The notes below the pieces were generated by a model. The model did no database searches and was not told the origin of the DNA. It saw only the letters and a list, made by a program, of their open reading frames with translations. From assembly GCA_932521025.1 (NCBI GenBank), contig OW051469.1, positions 7,886,398-7,950,397 of the forward strand: a DNA stretch of 64,000 nucleotides, given 5' to 3'. Of this stretch, positions 24,933 to 36,642 are shown piece after piece; the stretch's first letter is position 1, and the number at the start of each line of letters is the position of its first letter. The translations under genes and the position numbers were made by a program. The stretch is from Oscheius onirici. Lineage: Eukaryota; Nematoda; Chromadorea; Rhabditida; Rhabditidae.

Positions 24933-26145
24933 TCAGACTAGCCTGCCGTTTATCTCCCTGAACCTGACTGATCTTTTTCTCCTTCGTCGCTGACCTTTTC
25001 TTAGGTCTTTTTCTTTCTTTTTCAGATCCTCACCGGTTCCATAAATGCTTCCAGTAGCCTTCTTGACCCTACTTGCCTGCTCCGTCTTCTCAGCAGACGG
25101 GTCCGGCCGGTTTTTGAACTCAATCCGGAATTTTTCGAACTGCTCGATGAGGACGGGATCAGTTATGTGACGGAGAGAGACTCCGTAGTCGAGAACCATC
25201 ATGGCAAGACAAACATACTGCAGTTCCTTCTGAATACTGTGAGCACGTTGGTCGCGAAGCTTCTTGGCGATCTCCAGGATTGAAAGACGCCCCTTAGCCA
25301 TGAGCTGGTGAAGACACATTTCCGTGGCGATCTGGAAGTTTTTAGGTTCAGTGAACTGTCTCTCAGTCTCTCTCAAACTCACAAAAACTCCAGTTCTTCC
25401 AATTCCCGCCGAGCAATGAACCAGAGTACAGGTCTCTTTGCTCCTGATATAAGTCAAGAGTCGAAGAATGGACTTGGCACTCTTGGGAACCTTCTTGTCC
25501 GGCCAGGTCTTGAAGTAGTAATGGCGAACGTCTCTCTTCGTCCCATCCTCCAGAATAAGCCTCAAATGCGTCCTGTCAAAATGCTGATCCAGAGCCTGCA
25601 CTCCCACACAGGTAACCTTAATGTCTTTCAGTGTCATTGTCTCTCCCAGCGTCCGGGGATAATACACAGCGCACTTTTCCTCTCCTTTCTCCACAAAGGC
25701 ACACAACATGACGATAATTTCGATCCTACAGTGTTCTATCAGCCTCCAAAAATCGTAGATCGTAGTCTGTAGGGTGCCCTGTGTGGCTATGAATGAGGTC
25801 TGGAGAGGATCGCCTTTTATCAGATTCGCGTGGATGTACTCTTCGCCTTTTCTGTCCGTCAATATGATTCGACCTTTGTCCCGACAAGGCACATCCTCGT
25901 ATCTATTCTTGGGCATGTTCTGCTTGAAGGCGTCGTTGGAATTCTCGTCCTTGATGCCACGGTAAGTCCGGAATTCTTTGTTGAACTCGTCAAGCATACC
26001 TTGAAGTCCTTTGACCAGAATTGACCTGGCGAAGTCTTCGAAAGCTTTGGTCAGCTCTGGTGATTGGGTGTTGAAGAGTGGTAGCACGTCCTGAAAGTAG
26101 GGATACTGTAGATTTGAGGCGTGAAAACTCTACCGGAACGGACAT
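24933..26145 (-). CDS. Protein tyrosine phosphatase, receptor/non-receptor class I catalytic domain
   Basis: Exons 26145-26134, 26090-25383 and 25331-24933 give 372 aa; the first exon holds only four codons. The catalytic landmarks are all present: KNRYEDVPCRD (substrate loop), the WPD loop in YYFKTWPDKKVP, and the P-loop VHCSAGIGRTGVF with its Cys and Arg. The 51-bp intron right after GVF is in frame and would otherwise read through. After the domain comes a basic tail rich in Lys and Arg. There is no signal peptide or TM, so it is likely cytosolic. It fits the nematode-expanded single-domain PTP class, many of which are sperm- or germline-expressed; that last point is family knowledge, not seen here. 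It should be active. Confidence 0.93.
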
Positions 26146-27037
26146 CGTTTGTTACGGCAAAGTTCTAGTTTGTTCTCTACTGATATCTCCGTCTTTTTAT
26201 AGTTGTTTGTTTACAAAATTTGTGTTGCAAACATACTTTAATTTTAGGGAAATAACGCTACAACTTTTTACCTTGATTTTCGGGCATATAAAGCCATTTT
26301 TCGTTTTACAATGTTCTGCAAAAGTGTAGTACTTTATCTCCTCTGCAACATTGCAGAAGATTGCAAATCTTGAAAACCACTATTTGAGCTCGAAACGGTG
26401 ATATAAACCAGTGCCCGCTGCGAGATCTTTCCCGCACTTATTATTTCAGGCGCGCAATCTGTCTGTTCAAAAAACTGCAATTGTGAGTATTTTTTCTCCT
26501 CTCATTTTTGCTCATGTTTTCACTAATTTCTTTCCTTTTATTTTGTTTTCGATATTATTTGATTCTTCAATCGACTAAGTTCGACATGCGCCCAAAAAGG
26601 TTCTAAAATAGATCGCATTCGATTGTTTGTAGCCAAAAAGTTTCCGATATTCATTTTTAAGTTTTTCTTTCTGTTTTTGGCTTGTTTTTCAACTGAATCG
26701 TTCAAATGATCATGCTTACTAGTCGCCCTGCGTTTAGCCGCAGTCATGCAGTGCGAACCTTTAGCCTGGTTTGAATCCTCGGTCCATATTTTTTTTATAC
26801 TTTTCGAAATTGATATATGAATCTTTTTCAAGCAGTTTCGAGCACTTAGCATTTTTAAACCAATCGTTGCTCATGAAAAAACCGTTTTTATTTTGATTTA
26901 CAGCTTCACTTTGCCTGAAAATGACTTTTTTCCTGTCGTTTCTTGTATGGTCTTTAAAAAACCGTCCAAAACTTAAATTTCACTTCCAGAACGCTTCAAA
27001 GCTGTCGCATTCACGACTAGGCGACTCGACCAGCGAG
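26146..27037. other. Intergenic region between divergent PTP and TMEM222 genes
   Basis: This 0.9-kb stretch lies between two divergent genes and should hold both promoters. A TATA-like gatataaacc lies near 26400. A possible 5' UTR exon or alternative start for the TMEM222 gene lies before the in-frame acceptor at 26989. A minus-strand ORF of 104 codons here (26538-26852) has no motif. Confidence 0.35.
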
Positions 27038-27978
27038 ATGAGCTCCAGCGGGGCAGATATTGATCCGGATCGGCACCGATTTCCATTCTGCATAGTCTGG
27101 ACGCCTCTTCCATGCATTACGTGGGTTTCCTTTTATTTATTTCTGTTAAAAAATATCGAAATAGTTGAAAACAAACGTTTTACAGATGGTTTCTACCCGT
27201 CATTGGTCACATGGGCATCGCGAACAGCAAAGGAGTGATCCGAGACTTTGGAGGACCCTACTACGTGGCGGTTAGTTTGCTTTCATCATTTTTTTCATCT
27301 AGCCGTTGTTGCAAACCGTTTTTCTCTTATGAAAACTTGCTATTGCTGCAAGAACGTTATCTCCTTGAAAATGTAGCAGTAACGTTAAAAGGTGCAAACA
27401 GTGCTATCACGACCATCATCTATTCAATTTTTTTTACATTATCAAGCCTCTGGCAAGAGTATTTCGGATATCTTGCCATTAGACCATCATCAAAAATCAT
27501 AAAAATCTTTGCTGCACGTCCATCCAAAATTCGTCCCGGACCTTTCTAGCATTCTTGTCAAGCCAGAAACTTCATTCAAGGAACAATTTTCAGGAGGACA
27601 ACATGACCTTCGGCTGGCCAAGCATGTACTGGCAGCTGGATACGGATCTCGTGGCCGGCGGCTCCGAAGCTTACGATCGAGCTGTTCGAGAAGCCTCTGA
27701 CGAGTACAAATGCCACACGCACAACATTTTCTGCGATAACTGCCATTCACACGTCGCCCTAGCCCTGAACACGATGGAATACGGCGGCAAGACGAACTGG
27801 AACATGGTCAATTTGGCCTTCTACATCCTTGTCAAGGGCAAATTTGTAGGGTTTGTTGTGAAAAGGCAGTGTTTTCTCAGTTTATTGTTTCAGAATTTCC
27901 GGATTTTTAAAGCAGTGGCTTCCAGTCATCCTCATCCTGCTCGTAGGAACCGTCATCGCCCTCTCCCTCTCTTTGTAA
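27038..27978 (+). CDS. TMEM222 (DUF778/RTP1-interacting-like) membrane protein
   Basis: Exons 27038-27120, 27186-27270, 27594-27850 and 27894-27978 give 169 aa. The whole family signature is present: FPFCIVWTPLPCITWFLPVI, GHMGIANSKGVIRDFGGPYY, VAEDNMTFGWPSMYWQLD, and the Cys/His stretch FCDNCHSHVALALN followed by TNWNMVNLAFY. A final TM segment follows (LPVILILLVGTVIALSL). Human TMEM222 is similar in length and shares all of these blocks. It is a membrane protein of unclear function, linked in humans to neurodevelopment. Translation could start farther upstream, since the exon is open back to an acceptor at 26989. It is first in a same-strand group with mog-2 and aspm-1. Confidence 0.92.
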
Positions 27979-28379
27979 CTTGCATTTGTATTAATAATGT
28001 AAATACGTGTATTCAGGCTATTAAACTATTCCTTTTCAAACATTTTGCCACTACAATATTGGTCTTACGCCAATTTCTCTCTTTAACCGTTGTATTGTTT
28101 GGTTTTCCTCATTTCTGTGCAAATTGTGCTCGCTCTCATTTTCACTTTGCGTAAAGGCTCTTGTAAAGACGTTTCACCATAAGTACTTTGCATTTGAATA
28201 GAACTATCCCAAAAAAAATACTTTGGAGAAGTCTCACTGGAAATTGAAGTCAAAGTGCAGAGACAGGTTATCTAATTCCTTTGTGGCAGAAAATGTTTCT
28301 TTAGCTTATTTTGCTCAACTTGTTGTCTAAAAATTTCTTCCTTTTTTATTAAAAATTTCCCAATAAACCCCATTTTCAG

Positions 28380-29854
28380 ATGGTTCGTCTCACCGTGGAT
28401 ATGATCAACGATGCGCCGCAGTACATCAATCCGGTCCGCGAACGAGAACTCAATCTCCGAGCCTACAAAATACCCGTTATTGAGAACATGGGTGTGACGA
28501 GGGTTTGTTTTATCCTATTTTATACGAAATTCTGATATTTTAGGACCAGTTCGACGTCATCGACTTGACGGACAACGACATCAAGCGTCTTGACAACTTT
28601 CCGCTGCTGAAGCGGGTCCACACTTTGTATCTTCACAATAACCGTGTTCAGTGAGTTTGCCTGCCTCTTTTCCCATGTACATATTGCTAAATCGACCTCT
28701 GTCGAAGCCTTGCTTTTATCTTTTCCGCAAGTTTTCGGTAACATTCCATTTTCAGAACAATCCAGCCGGATATTGGCGAGAAGCTCCCGAATTTGAAGAC
28801 CCTGGCCTTGACGAACAACAACATTTGTGAGCTAGGAGACCTGGATCCGCTGGCAGGATGTAAGAAACTCGAATATGTTACGTAGGGTTCTTTTTTTGCC
28901 CTCATTTCAAGAAAAGTTCAGATTCCTCGGCAATCCGATCGTTCATATGAACAACTACCGGTCGTACATCATCTTCAAGCTGCCGACTGTCCGCGTCATC
29001 GACTTTAAGCGAGTCAAGCTCGTCGAACGCGAAAAGGCGAAGGAGATCTTCAAAGGAAGCAAGGGCAAGACGGCCCGCGATGCCATCAAACATACGAAAA
29101 TTGTCGAGAATAAGGAGAATGAGGCTGCTGCTGTCGCTAATAACCGTGCCGGACAGGCTCTTTCAGCCGATGATAGAGCCAAAATTAATGTAAGCTGTGG
29201 TTTTTGTTGTAGCCAGTGTAAAAACCATCTTACCGTGGATTTTATAAGCAAATGAGAATTCTTAAGCTGTTTATTGCAGCCAATACATGAAAAATGAACA
29301 GAGACCTTAGAAATGTGAGTAAGTTTTGTCTTGTGGATCTCAAAAAGGCTGAAATAGCGTTTTTATTAGCTTTACGTTAATTCCCGTTTGCTTGCCAAGC
29401 CCAGCGTGTAAAACAACGCTCAAGATGTAAATGTCGAGGATTCAGTTAAAAAGTTGCTTTATGAAACGGCATTTTCAGCGTATAGGAGGATCCCAAAACC
29501 ATTCGTTTCGTCATAAGCATCATATTATCGCTAGAAAACTTGACCACCGCGAAAAAAATTAGATTTACCTAGAATCGCTCCAGTAGTAGATTTTGATTAT
29601 GATCAATTGAAATGCTTTTCTTTGGCATTGTTTTTCACGTCGCTGTTTTGCTTACTGAAATCACATTAATTTCATTTTAGGAAGCCATCAACGCCGCCAA
29701 ATCGCTGCAAGAAGTGGAATATCTGCAGTCGGTACTGGCTACAGGTCGCGTTCCCGAAGAGGGCTGGAATAAACAGCTGGATCTGGTCAAAGAGGCTGCC
29801 GCTAACGGTCTCGGCTTCCAGCCGGAGCAGGATGACGAAGAGATGGAATCCTAG
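28380..29854 (+). CDS. mog-2: U2 snRNP protein A' (U2A', SNRPA1 homolog)
   Basis: Five exons (28380-28502, 28544-28650, 28756-28881, 28922-29189, 29681-29854) give 265 aa. The start MVRLTVDMIN, then IPVIENMGVTRDQFDVIDLT and the leucine-rich repeats (TLYLHNNRV, LKTLALTNNNICELGDLD) are diagnostic. The LRR cap CKKLEYVTFLGNPI and the KLPTVRVIDFKRVKL block follow, and a charged C-terminal tail ends the protein. U2A' binds U2B'' and stem-loop IV of U2 snRNA in the spliceosome. In C. elegans the ortholog MOG-2 also affects the sperm/oocyte switch. The ATG directly follows ttttcag, as expected for trans-splicing, about 400 bp after the TMEM222 stop, so an operon is possible. Confidence 0.95.
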
Positions 29855-30165
29855 GCACTCCTGTTTCCTCATCTTCTGCCCTCAATTTTATCAAATTGTA
29901 TTACGTGATTGTTATTTTTCATAAGTTATGCAGAAGTGATCTCTCTTTCTCTATCATAAAACCCCCCTGTTTTCCTGTTACTTTTCCATAAATTTCCTGA
30001 AGATTTGCTGAAAAAATAGACTTTGCGCCCCGATGTCAAAATCTGACCCACAGGCAAGCAGCGCCAACAATCGAATTTCAAAGCCGCTTTTCCAGAATTC
30101 CATCTTTTCGATTGCATTTCAATATTCTTCTCTATTTTTTCGTACTGGAATAATTTCTAGACGAA

Positions 30166-33100
30166 ATGGAATTGGACGGAAACGATTCAAGCCGTTGTAA
30201 GGAGAATTCAGCCGGAGAAGTATGCATTTTTATAGATTTTGGCAGAGTTTAAAATTTAGAATGCTTTCCGGGTCCCGGAGCTGCCTAGAAAGAAGAAAGA
30301 GGGCGTTAGATCGCCCCTGAAAAGTCGGAATGAGGGGGAGGCGAAGCTCTCTATCTCACCGGGAACATCGGCCACGGAGGACAAGAAGGCGGCAATGTTG
30401 GCGAAACTGCAGAGGAGAAGGACAGCAAATTGTGAGTTTTTCTTTTCGAAGGGCCATCGTCTTTGTCTTGTTTACTCCAAAACGCTGGATAATTTGCACA
30501 AAAAGTCCGGGGTGATCTTCTTTTCTTTCGTTTAGCACAAACACTCAACGAAAGCTCTGCAAATCGATGATTTTTCCCAAATTCCGATATCGAGTAGTTT
30601 ATTTTATATGAGATGAAATCAAAAGTGATGAGAAATTATGAGAAAAAAGACATCGAATGAACGCCAAACAAGTTCAGAGCGGCAGTGAACTCGCAAAGCA
30701 CCGGCGCACTTGTTTCGCCTCTACACGCTTTGCGAATGACCTTTTGGATAAGTACCACAATGTGTTGGCAATTCATTTTGAAAACTTTTGTATCCCTATT
30801 GAAAATAGGGCACAGTTGACGCTCTTTTTGAGAGTCAATTCTTCTTGCTATTAGGCGAAAGGATTGGCTCTCAAAAGAGACTTCAGGGGAGGGGAATTTT
30901 TCTTCAAAAAAAAGAGGCTGTAGTCGAATAATATGTGGGAGACTTTTACGTATTATTGAGTTTAGTGAACAAATGGGAACAACAGAAGAGCGAAAATGTC
31001 CTGAAAACAAGTCAAATCCATCTGGAACAAACGGAGAAAAGCTTCATTGGACAGAGTATTCCGGAGCCTCCACGCCCAAGTTTCTCCAACTTGTCGGTAA
31101 TCAAACCGTCGGAATCTTTCATGATGACTACGCCAGTCAAAGAACAATCCGGACCACGTAAGTCTTCTAAAGACTTTATCTCTGAAACTTTGTTTTTGTT
31201 GAGACTATTCTTCAGTGTGTTCCACGCCATTCCCTGTCAAGAAGACAACTGCCACAAAAGTGGTCAATGAGGCAGTTACCGTAACCATAGCCAATCAGTC
31301 CATCTATGAGAGCCACGAAGACATTACTGATCGTCAGTTCAAGGCACTCTCAGTCTGGTGCAACATGCTCCTGAACACCTGTAACCGGTTCGAAGACGGG
31401 ATTGTTGATTTGGGGAAGACGAAGCAGGGTAAGTTGCAAGCTTAAATAGTAGAAAAACTAATTGTTTAGAAGCCTCAAAAAGACTGCAAGATCTGCTGTC
31501 GAAACCGGGAAAAGAGATTGTTGGAGAGAGTAAAAAGTTCAAGTACAAGGACTTTTTGCAGCAACAGGAATTTGATGTCATTAGATCCAGGTATGAGGGA
31601 CAGTGACAGTGACTGATATTTTTCAGAGCATACCAAATCTACTCGACCGATGACTTTCCCAACAAGATTGTGGCTCTGATACAGAATGGTCATGTCACCA
31701 TTCGAGACAGATCCAACGTCTACAGTGACCTGATTCTGAAGACCAGTCTACTGAGAGTCTTCCTCTCCTTCCATCCAGTCTGGCTACATCTAGGAATGGA
31801 AGTAGTCTTCGGAAGGACCATTCCGATTCCAGATGGGGCTTCTTTCCTCTCAGTAATGAGTCGATTCATCAACATGAATCTCTTCTCCGATTCTGAGATT
31901 ATAAAGAAGAAAAAATACGCAGTCGGAACGGTCAAGTAAGTTGCACAGAAAATCGGAAGCAAATATGTTTCAGAATGTTGGTTACTAAAGAAGGCCGAGA
32001 GGCTCTTCATCGTCATTTCTTGATCAAAACCTGTCAATTCTTGTACTGTGTTGAAGCATGCAAGACGACCGGAATCATTTCTAGTGATCCTCGGCTGTTC
32101 GCAAGAAAAAGCCAGTTCAAGTCACTGAATGACATTTTCTCCGAGTTCAGTCGAGAGATTCTCTCGGCTAGCAGTCTTTCTCTCGGGAAGGCTTTTTCCC
32201 GGATTGGATTCCAGCCAAAGTACAAACAGGTGAGTCTTTTGGGAGAACAGAAACAGTGAGACAATAAAAAAGAACGAAAATTTGGCAAGACCAGTGGCCC
32301 CAAAAGACAAGCCTTAACATGTTTGTCAGAAAGTTTGGGAACATTGAAACAATTGGGAGAGACTGAAAATGAGAGAGACATAAAGAGACAGGCATGCGTT
32401 TCAGAGCTATTTCGATGATCTGGAATACAAAGTTGAATCGGTCTCCGATTTGATAGATGGTGTAAACTTGGGAAAACTGGTCGAGGTTGCTTGCAGTCTA
32501 GGCAGAAGCACTGTGATGAGCAAGCTCCGAAACCCTGGTGGTGACCGACTGAGGAAGATTGGAAACGTAACAACGGTGCTGGATTTGGCTGCTAAGGCTG
32601 GAGTAGACATTGGAAGTGAGTTTATTTACAGTAACTTCTCAGAGCTTATTTATCAGAGATAAAGCCGGAAGTCATCGTCGCCGGTCACAAAGAGACGATT
32701 CTCGAGGTTCTTTGGAGGATTATTGGAGTTTTTGTGGTCAGTTATACTCAATTTTTTTTGGCAAACTCTTATTCAGCTGGCTTCCAACAAAAACTCTGAA
32801 GAACTTCGAAGAGAGTCTCTTCGTCTTCAAATTGACAGCAATGGCCGTCTCATGGCTGAAGAGAACACCTCGCCAGAAGACTATGTTCTACAGATTTGTC
32901 AGAATCTTGGCTTCACTTTTGGAATGATGGTAAGTCTTCCGGTCTCTCTATCTCTCAGTCTTTCTCTCCAAACCTTCAAATTCCAGGTAAACTCCCTTAA
33001 CGATCTGAAAGACGGCGTTCTGTTGTCTATGATCTGGCGAGAGTACAACAGTGGAGCTGTCGACATTCACTTCTACCAAGGAAAAGATCTTTTTCAAAAA

Positions 33101-36074
33101 GTCGTCAATGCTGTAAGTTGTACCCGAATTAAATTTTATCAAAACTATTGCAGGCAGAGACAGAACTGGACGTTCCCATCGGTCTCCATGGCTCTCTTCC
33201 TTTGTTCATCCACATGTTCCTAACTCGGGTCTTCCACATAAGACGACTAAATGTGGCAGTTACCAAGATCCAGAAAGCTTGGAGAGCGTCTAGACTTCTA
33301 AAGAACCTCAAGGTACTGTTACTTTCTGGCCTCACAAAACTCTTTCAGAAGTTTCTGAGTTCTGAAGAATGCGCTGCTTTGCGTATGGCTAGAGATTCTT
33401 CTGTCGCTGAAATAACTGAAAGACTGGATCAGAACACATATACGATTGAGGCTGGTGAAGATGTCTCGGCATTGACTAAAGAGAAGACATATGTTGTTGA
33501 AGGAGCTTCTGAGAATGAGCAGGTGAGACAAATATACAGAGAGGGACCGAGAGATAGTGGGGTAGAGAGACTGATCAACAGAGACTGTAACCCTTTGTTC
33601 TAGACACTACCAGAAGAAGACAAGACACTCGAAGAAGAAGTTTCCGATGTTGCCGAAGACGCTGTAAGCATAGACAGTTTCTCCAAGTACTACCATCTGG
33701 AATTGGACAGCACACAAGACAGTCAGAAAGCAACTGCAAAGAAGCCTGTGTACGGAGATGAATCAGAAGATGTCACCGGAATGCTTCAAGAGACTCAGAT
33801 GACTTTCCTCGACTCATACACTCAGAGTCATGCCGATGAAAACTGCTCCTTTCTGGTCGAAAGATTCAAGGGCTGTAGATTATCTGAAAAGGAGGATGTG
33901 GAAGTGTCGGAAGAAGGAAATGTTATTGAAGAGCCGGAGCCTGTTGAAGACCAGAACCATTCGAAGCAAAAGTTACAGTATCTCGACAACCAGGTCCGAG
34001 ATGAAGAAGATGTTGAAAGAGACTCTGATCAGTGCGAGATTGTGAGTTTGTTTAACAGTGAGTAACAACAAGATGTTTAGATTGATGAAGACGAGGTTCA
34101 CAACCTTCTTGATACAAGTGTTAATATAATCAAGGAGGAGCTTGTCAGTCTTCAAGAAATCGAGGACTCCTTTTATGAGAGAAACGGCAACATGTGAGTT
34201 TCTTGTTTACCGTATGCGGGAGCTCAGAGCGGTGGCAGAAGAATAAAATCGTACGAAACAAGGCTGGCTGGGTTTCTTTGGTTCTGGTCTACATTTTTTA
34301 CTTTCTTTGAATACGTCAAAAAGATAAAATCCCTGAAGATCCAAAATTTCAGTTCACTAGACGAATCAATTCAACGAGCTCTGGACGAGATCGACCAGAT
34401 CAACTTCAGAGAGCACTCGGCTCTCGTCATTCAGAAACGCTGGAGAGGCTACTTCGCTCGTAAAACGTTAAATCTTCTGAAGGAAAAGATGTTGGAACAG
34501 AAGAGACTTGAAAAAATTGTCCTGCTTCAAAGCTGTGTCCGTAGATTTTTGGCCAAAAGGAAGCTCGAATTGTTAAGAGAGGATAGGAGAGATTTTGAGA
34601 GGAAGATCATCCTAATTCAGGTAAAATTCTTCCTCATTTTTCTCATTCTTTCATTATTCAGACTCTTTTCCGTTGTCATTTCGCAGCCAAAAAGTTCAAG
34701 CAGGCTATGTTTGAAAGAGACGAAAAAGTGAGAATGGAGAGGAACGTCGTTATTGTACAGGTACAGCAGCTTACAAACTAAAGTTTTAGCATTGTTTAGA
34801 AGCAGGTCCGAGGATTTCTAGCCAGGAGACGGGTAGGCAAGATGGTCAAGAAGGAAATGGCAAAACTTGACGAGGAAGAGAGGCCTGAACAGCACGCGTT
34901 GTGTTCTTCTCCTGCCGTTTCTCGGCTTCTACCAAATCCATTGCTTACACCGTCCACCCCAGAGCTTTTGGTGGGTTTTCTGACAGTGGCAGAAAGGAAA
35001 CGAACAGAGAGGCAACGGGATAGATAGAAAGACAGAAAAATAGAACAAACTCTTGCTTTCAGAGGACTCTTCGTCGTCTTCGTCGAGATATCATTGAGGT
35101 AAAGACCCACAACATTGCCTACGAAACTGCTCTGAACGTGAGTAGCCGTCTATCGACTTTCAATATCAGTTCAGAACCTGAAATCTTTGCGCAAATCTCC
35201 ATCGCTCGAGAGTCGGACAAAAGCAGCTGGTCTAATTCAACGTGTATGGAGAGGCTACAGAGCTAGACGGGACAACATGGAAGTGATTAAGAAAATGAAC
35301 GACGCTATGGAAGTCTACAGAGAGGACATGAATAGATTGGAGCTTACACAAGATCGTCTTCAGGAGAGTCGTCCAGCTTACCAGAGGTGAGATTTTGTCT
35401 CTGTTTATCGTCTCTTAATCCAGTTCAAACCTATACCTTATTTTCAGACTTCAGGAATGGACCGAAATGCTCTTTGGAACTTCGCTCTACAGGACGAAAG
35501 TAGCCGCCATTTGCATCCGTAATTCAATTTTGTTAATTTCGCTCAACTCTATTCCAGACCGTCTGATAAACCTCTCTCCCCTTCTCTGTGAACATTTCGT
35601 CATTCGATGCCAAGGCTTGGCTGCTGTGCTGGATCGAATGGAACAGATGGACCGTAGTCCTGGAGAGGAGGAAATCATGACCAGTTTGGCCGCAGTTCTC
35701 TGCAAAGTTATTCAGAACGTGCGTTTGGGTCATTTTCTAATTCACATTTTTTTTCAGTCGCAAAGCTGCAAAAGAATTAAAAACGCCCTCCTCGCATTTT
35801 CGGAAGACTGTCTCAAAAATCTCTTTCATGTCTTCCATGCATTTTACAACAATACGGAGATTGTGAAGAATAGTGCTTCTGCTTTAGTTGGATTGAAAGA
35901 AATCTCATTGGAACTACAATACGACAAGGCAAAGTACTATCTTCTTCAGGCTGAAAGACGGTAAGTGACACGAGAAGCAACTGACAAAGCTTGTTGTTTA
36001 GATACAATCGTCTGGGTGACAATGACGCAAAGAAGATGGCTCTCAAGAGCCTCACCCAGCACTACAACATATAA
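30166..36074 (+). CDS. aspm-1: ASPM-1, abnormal spindle-like microcephaly-associated protein
   Basis: About 24 exons: 30166-30219, 30260-30431, 30966-31157, 31216-31428, 31470-31590, 31627-31935, 31974-32229, 32405-32615, 32657-32736, 32777-32929, 32987-33112, 33154-33312, 33349-33522, 33604-34041, 34081-34193, 34353-34620, 34662-34760, 34800-34970, 35063-35137, 35175-35386, 35448-35518, 35558-35718, 35758-35960, 36002-36074. They sum to 1367 aa with all phases consistent. Order: disordered N-terminus; the ASPM core (residues ~250-440, FHPVWLHLGMEVVFG); two calponin-homology domains (~430-535 and ~570-650, DGVLLSMIWREYN); an IQ motif (KIQKAWRASR); an acidic linker (~740-886); then five more IQ motifs (VIQKRWRGYFARK, LIQRVWRGYRARR among them); and a helical C-terminus. 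ASPM-1 works at meiotic and mitotic spindle poles with calmodulin and LIN-5. The start follows an SL-like acceptor (taatttctag). Confidence 0.94.
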
Positions 36075-36564
36075 TTTACACATATTCTGATAACAGTCTG
36101 TGAATAAAATATGAAGAATTTGCCTTGTAAATGCTATCCACACGATGTATTTGCTATCTACAAACCCATCGTGTAGACTTCCATCGTGTTCACTTCCATG
36201 GATAGACTGACTGGCTGATGGATAGTGGGGATGGCATAAGAACATGTTACTTTCGCAGCTATCCAAAAGCAATTTTTGCCACTTGGAGATTCCGATTTCT
36301 GCTAGTCCTCCAACATACTGTTTTTTTTTTGTGTTCGAAAGTAAGATTCAAGAGCTGAAGTCTAACACACGTATTTTTCGTTTCTTTTCCATGAAAATGA
36401 CAAAGAACATGTAACTTTTGCTGCTATCCAAAAGCCCATTCATGCAATGTACAGGCAGACTCCACAGAGTTTACGGAGTCTGTCTGTTTACTCGCCCATA
36501 CATGCAACGTATAGCTTTCATAGCCAAAGAGTGTCCATACACTGCGCTCATTGCCAGAAACTGT
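36075..36564. repeat. Repeat-rich flank with direct copies of 'aagaacatgt...ctatccaaaagc'
   Basis: Two direct copies of about 33 bp lie at 36238-36271 and 36403-36436 (aagaacatgttac/taactttcgc-gctatccaaaagc). The right part (36520-36560, ccatacactgcgctcat) recurs in the tandem repeat at 40155-40245. This suggests that the 36.2-40.3 kb interval is one repeat-derived block. No gene is present. Confidence 0.5.
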
Positions 36565-36642
36565 CTATATGTTGCAGTTAGAACTGTTTTTTCAGTGTAA
36601 ACTGTTTACACTAGTGTGAACTGTTCACACTAGTTCAAAGTG

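Noticed and set aside
25332-25382. Seventeen extra residues after GVF in the phosphatase
   Set aside because: An in-frame 51-bp intron with gtgagt and ttccag; removal restores the conserved helix after the P-loop.
25308-25772. 154-codon plus-strand ORF
   Set aside because: Antisense to the phosphatase catalytic domain, which is clearly the real gene.
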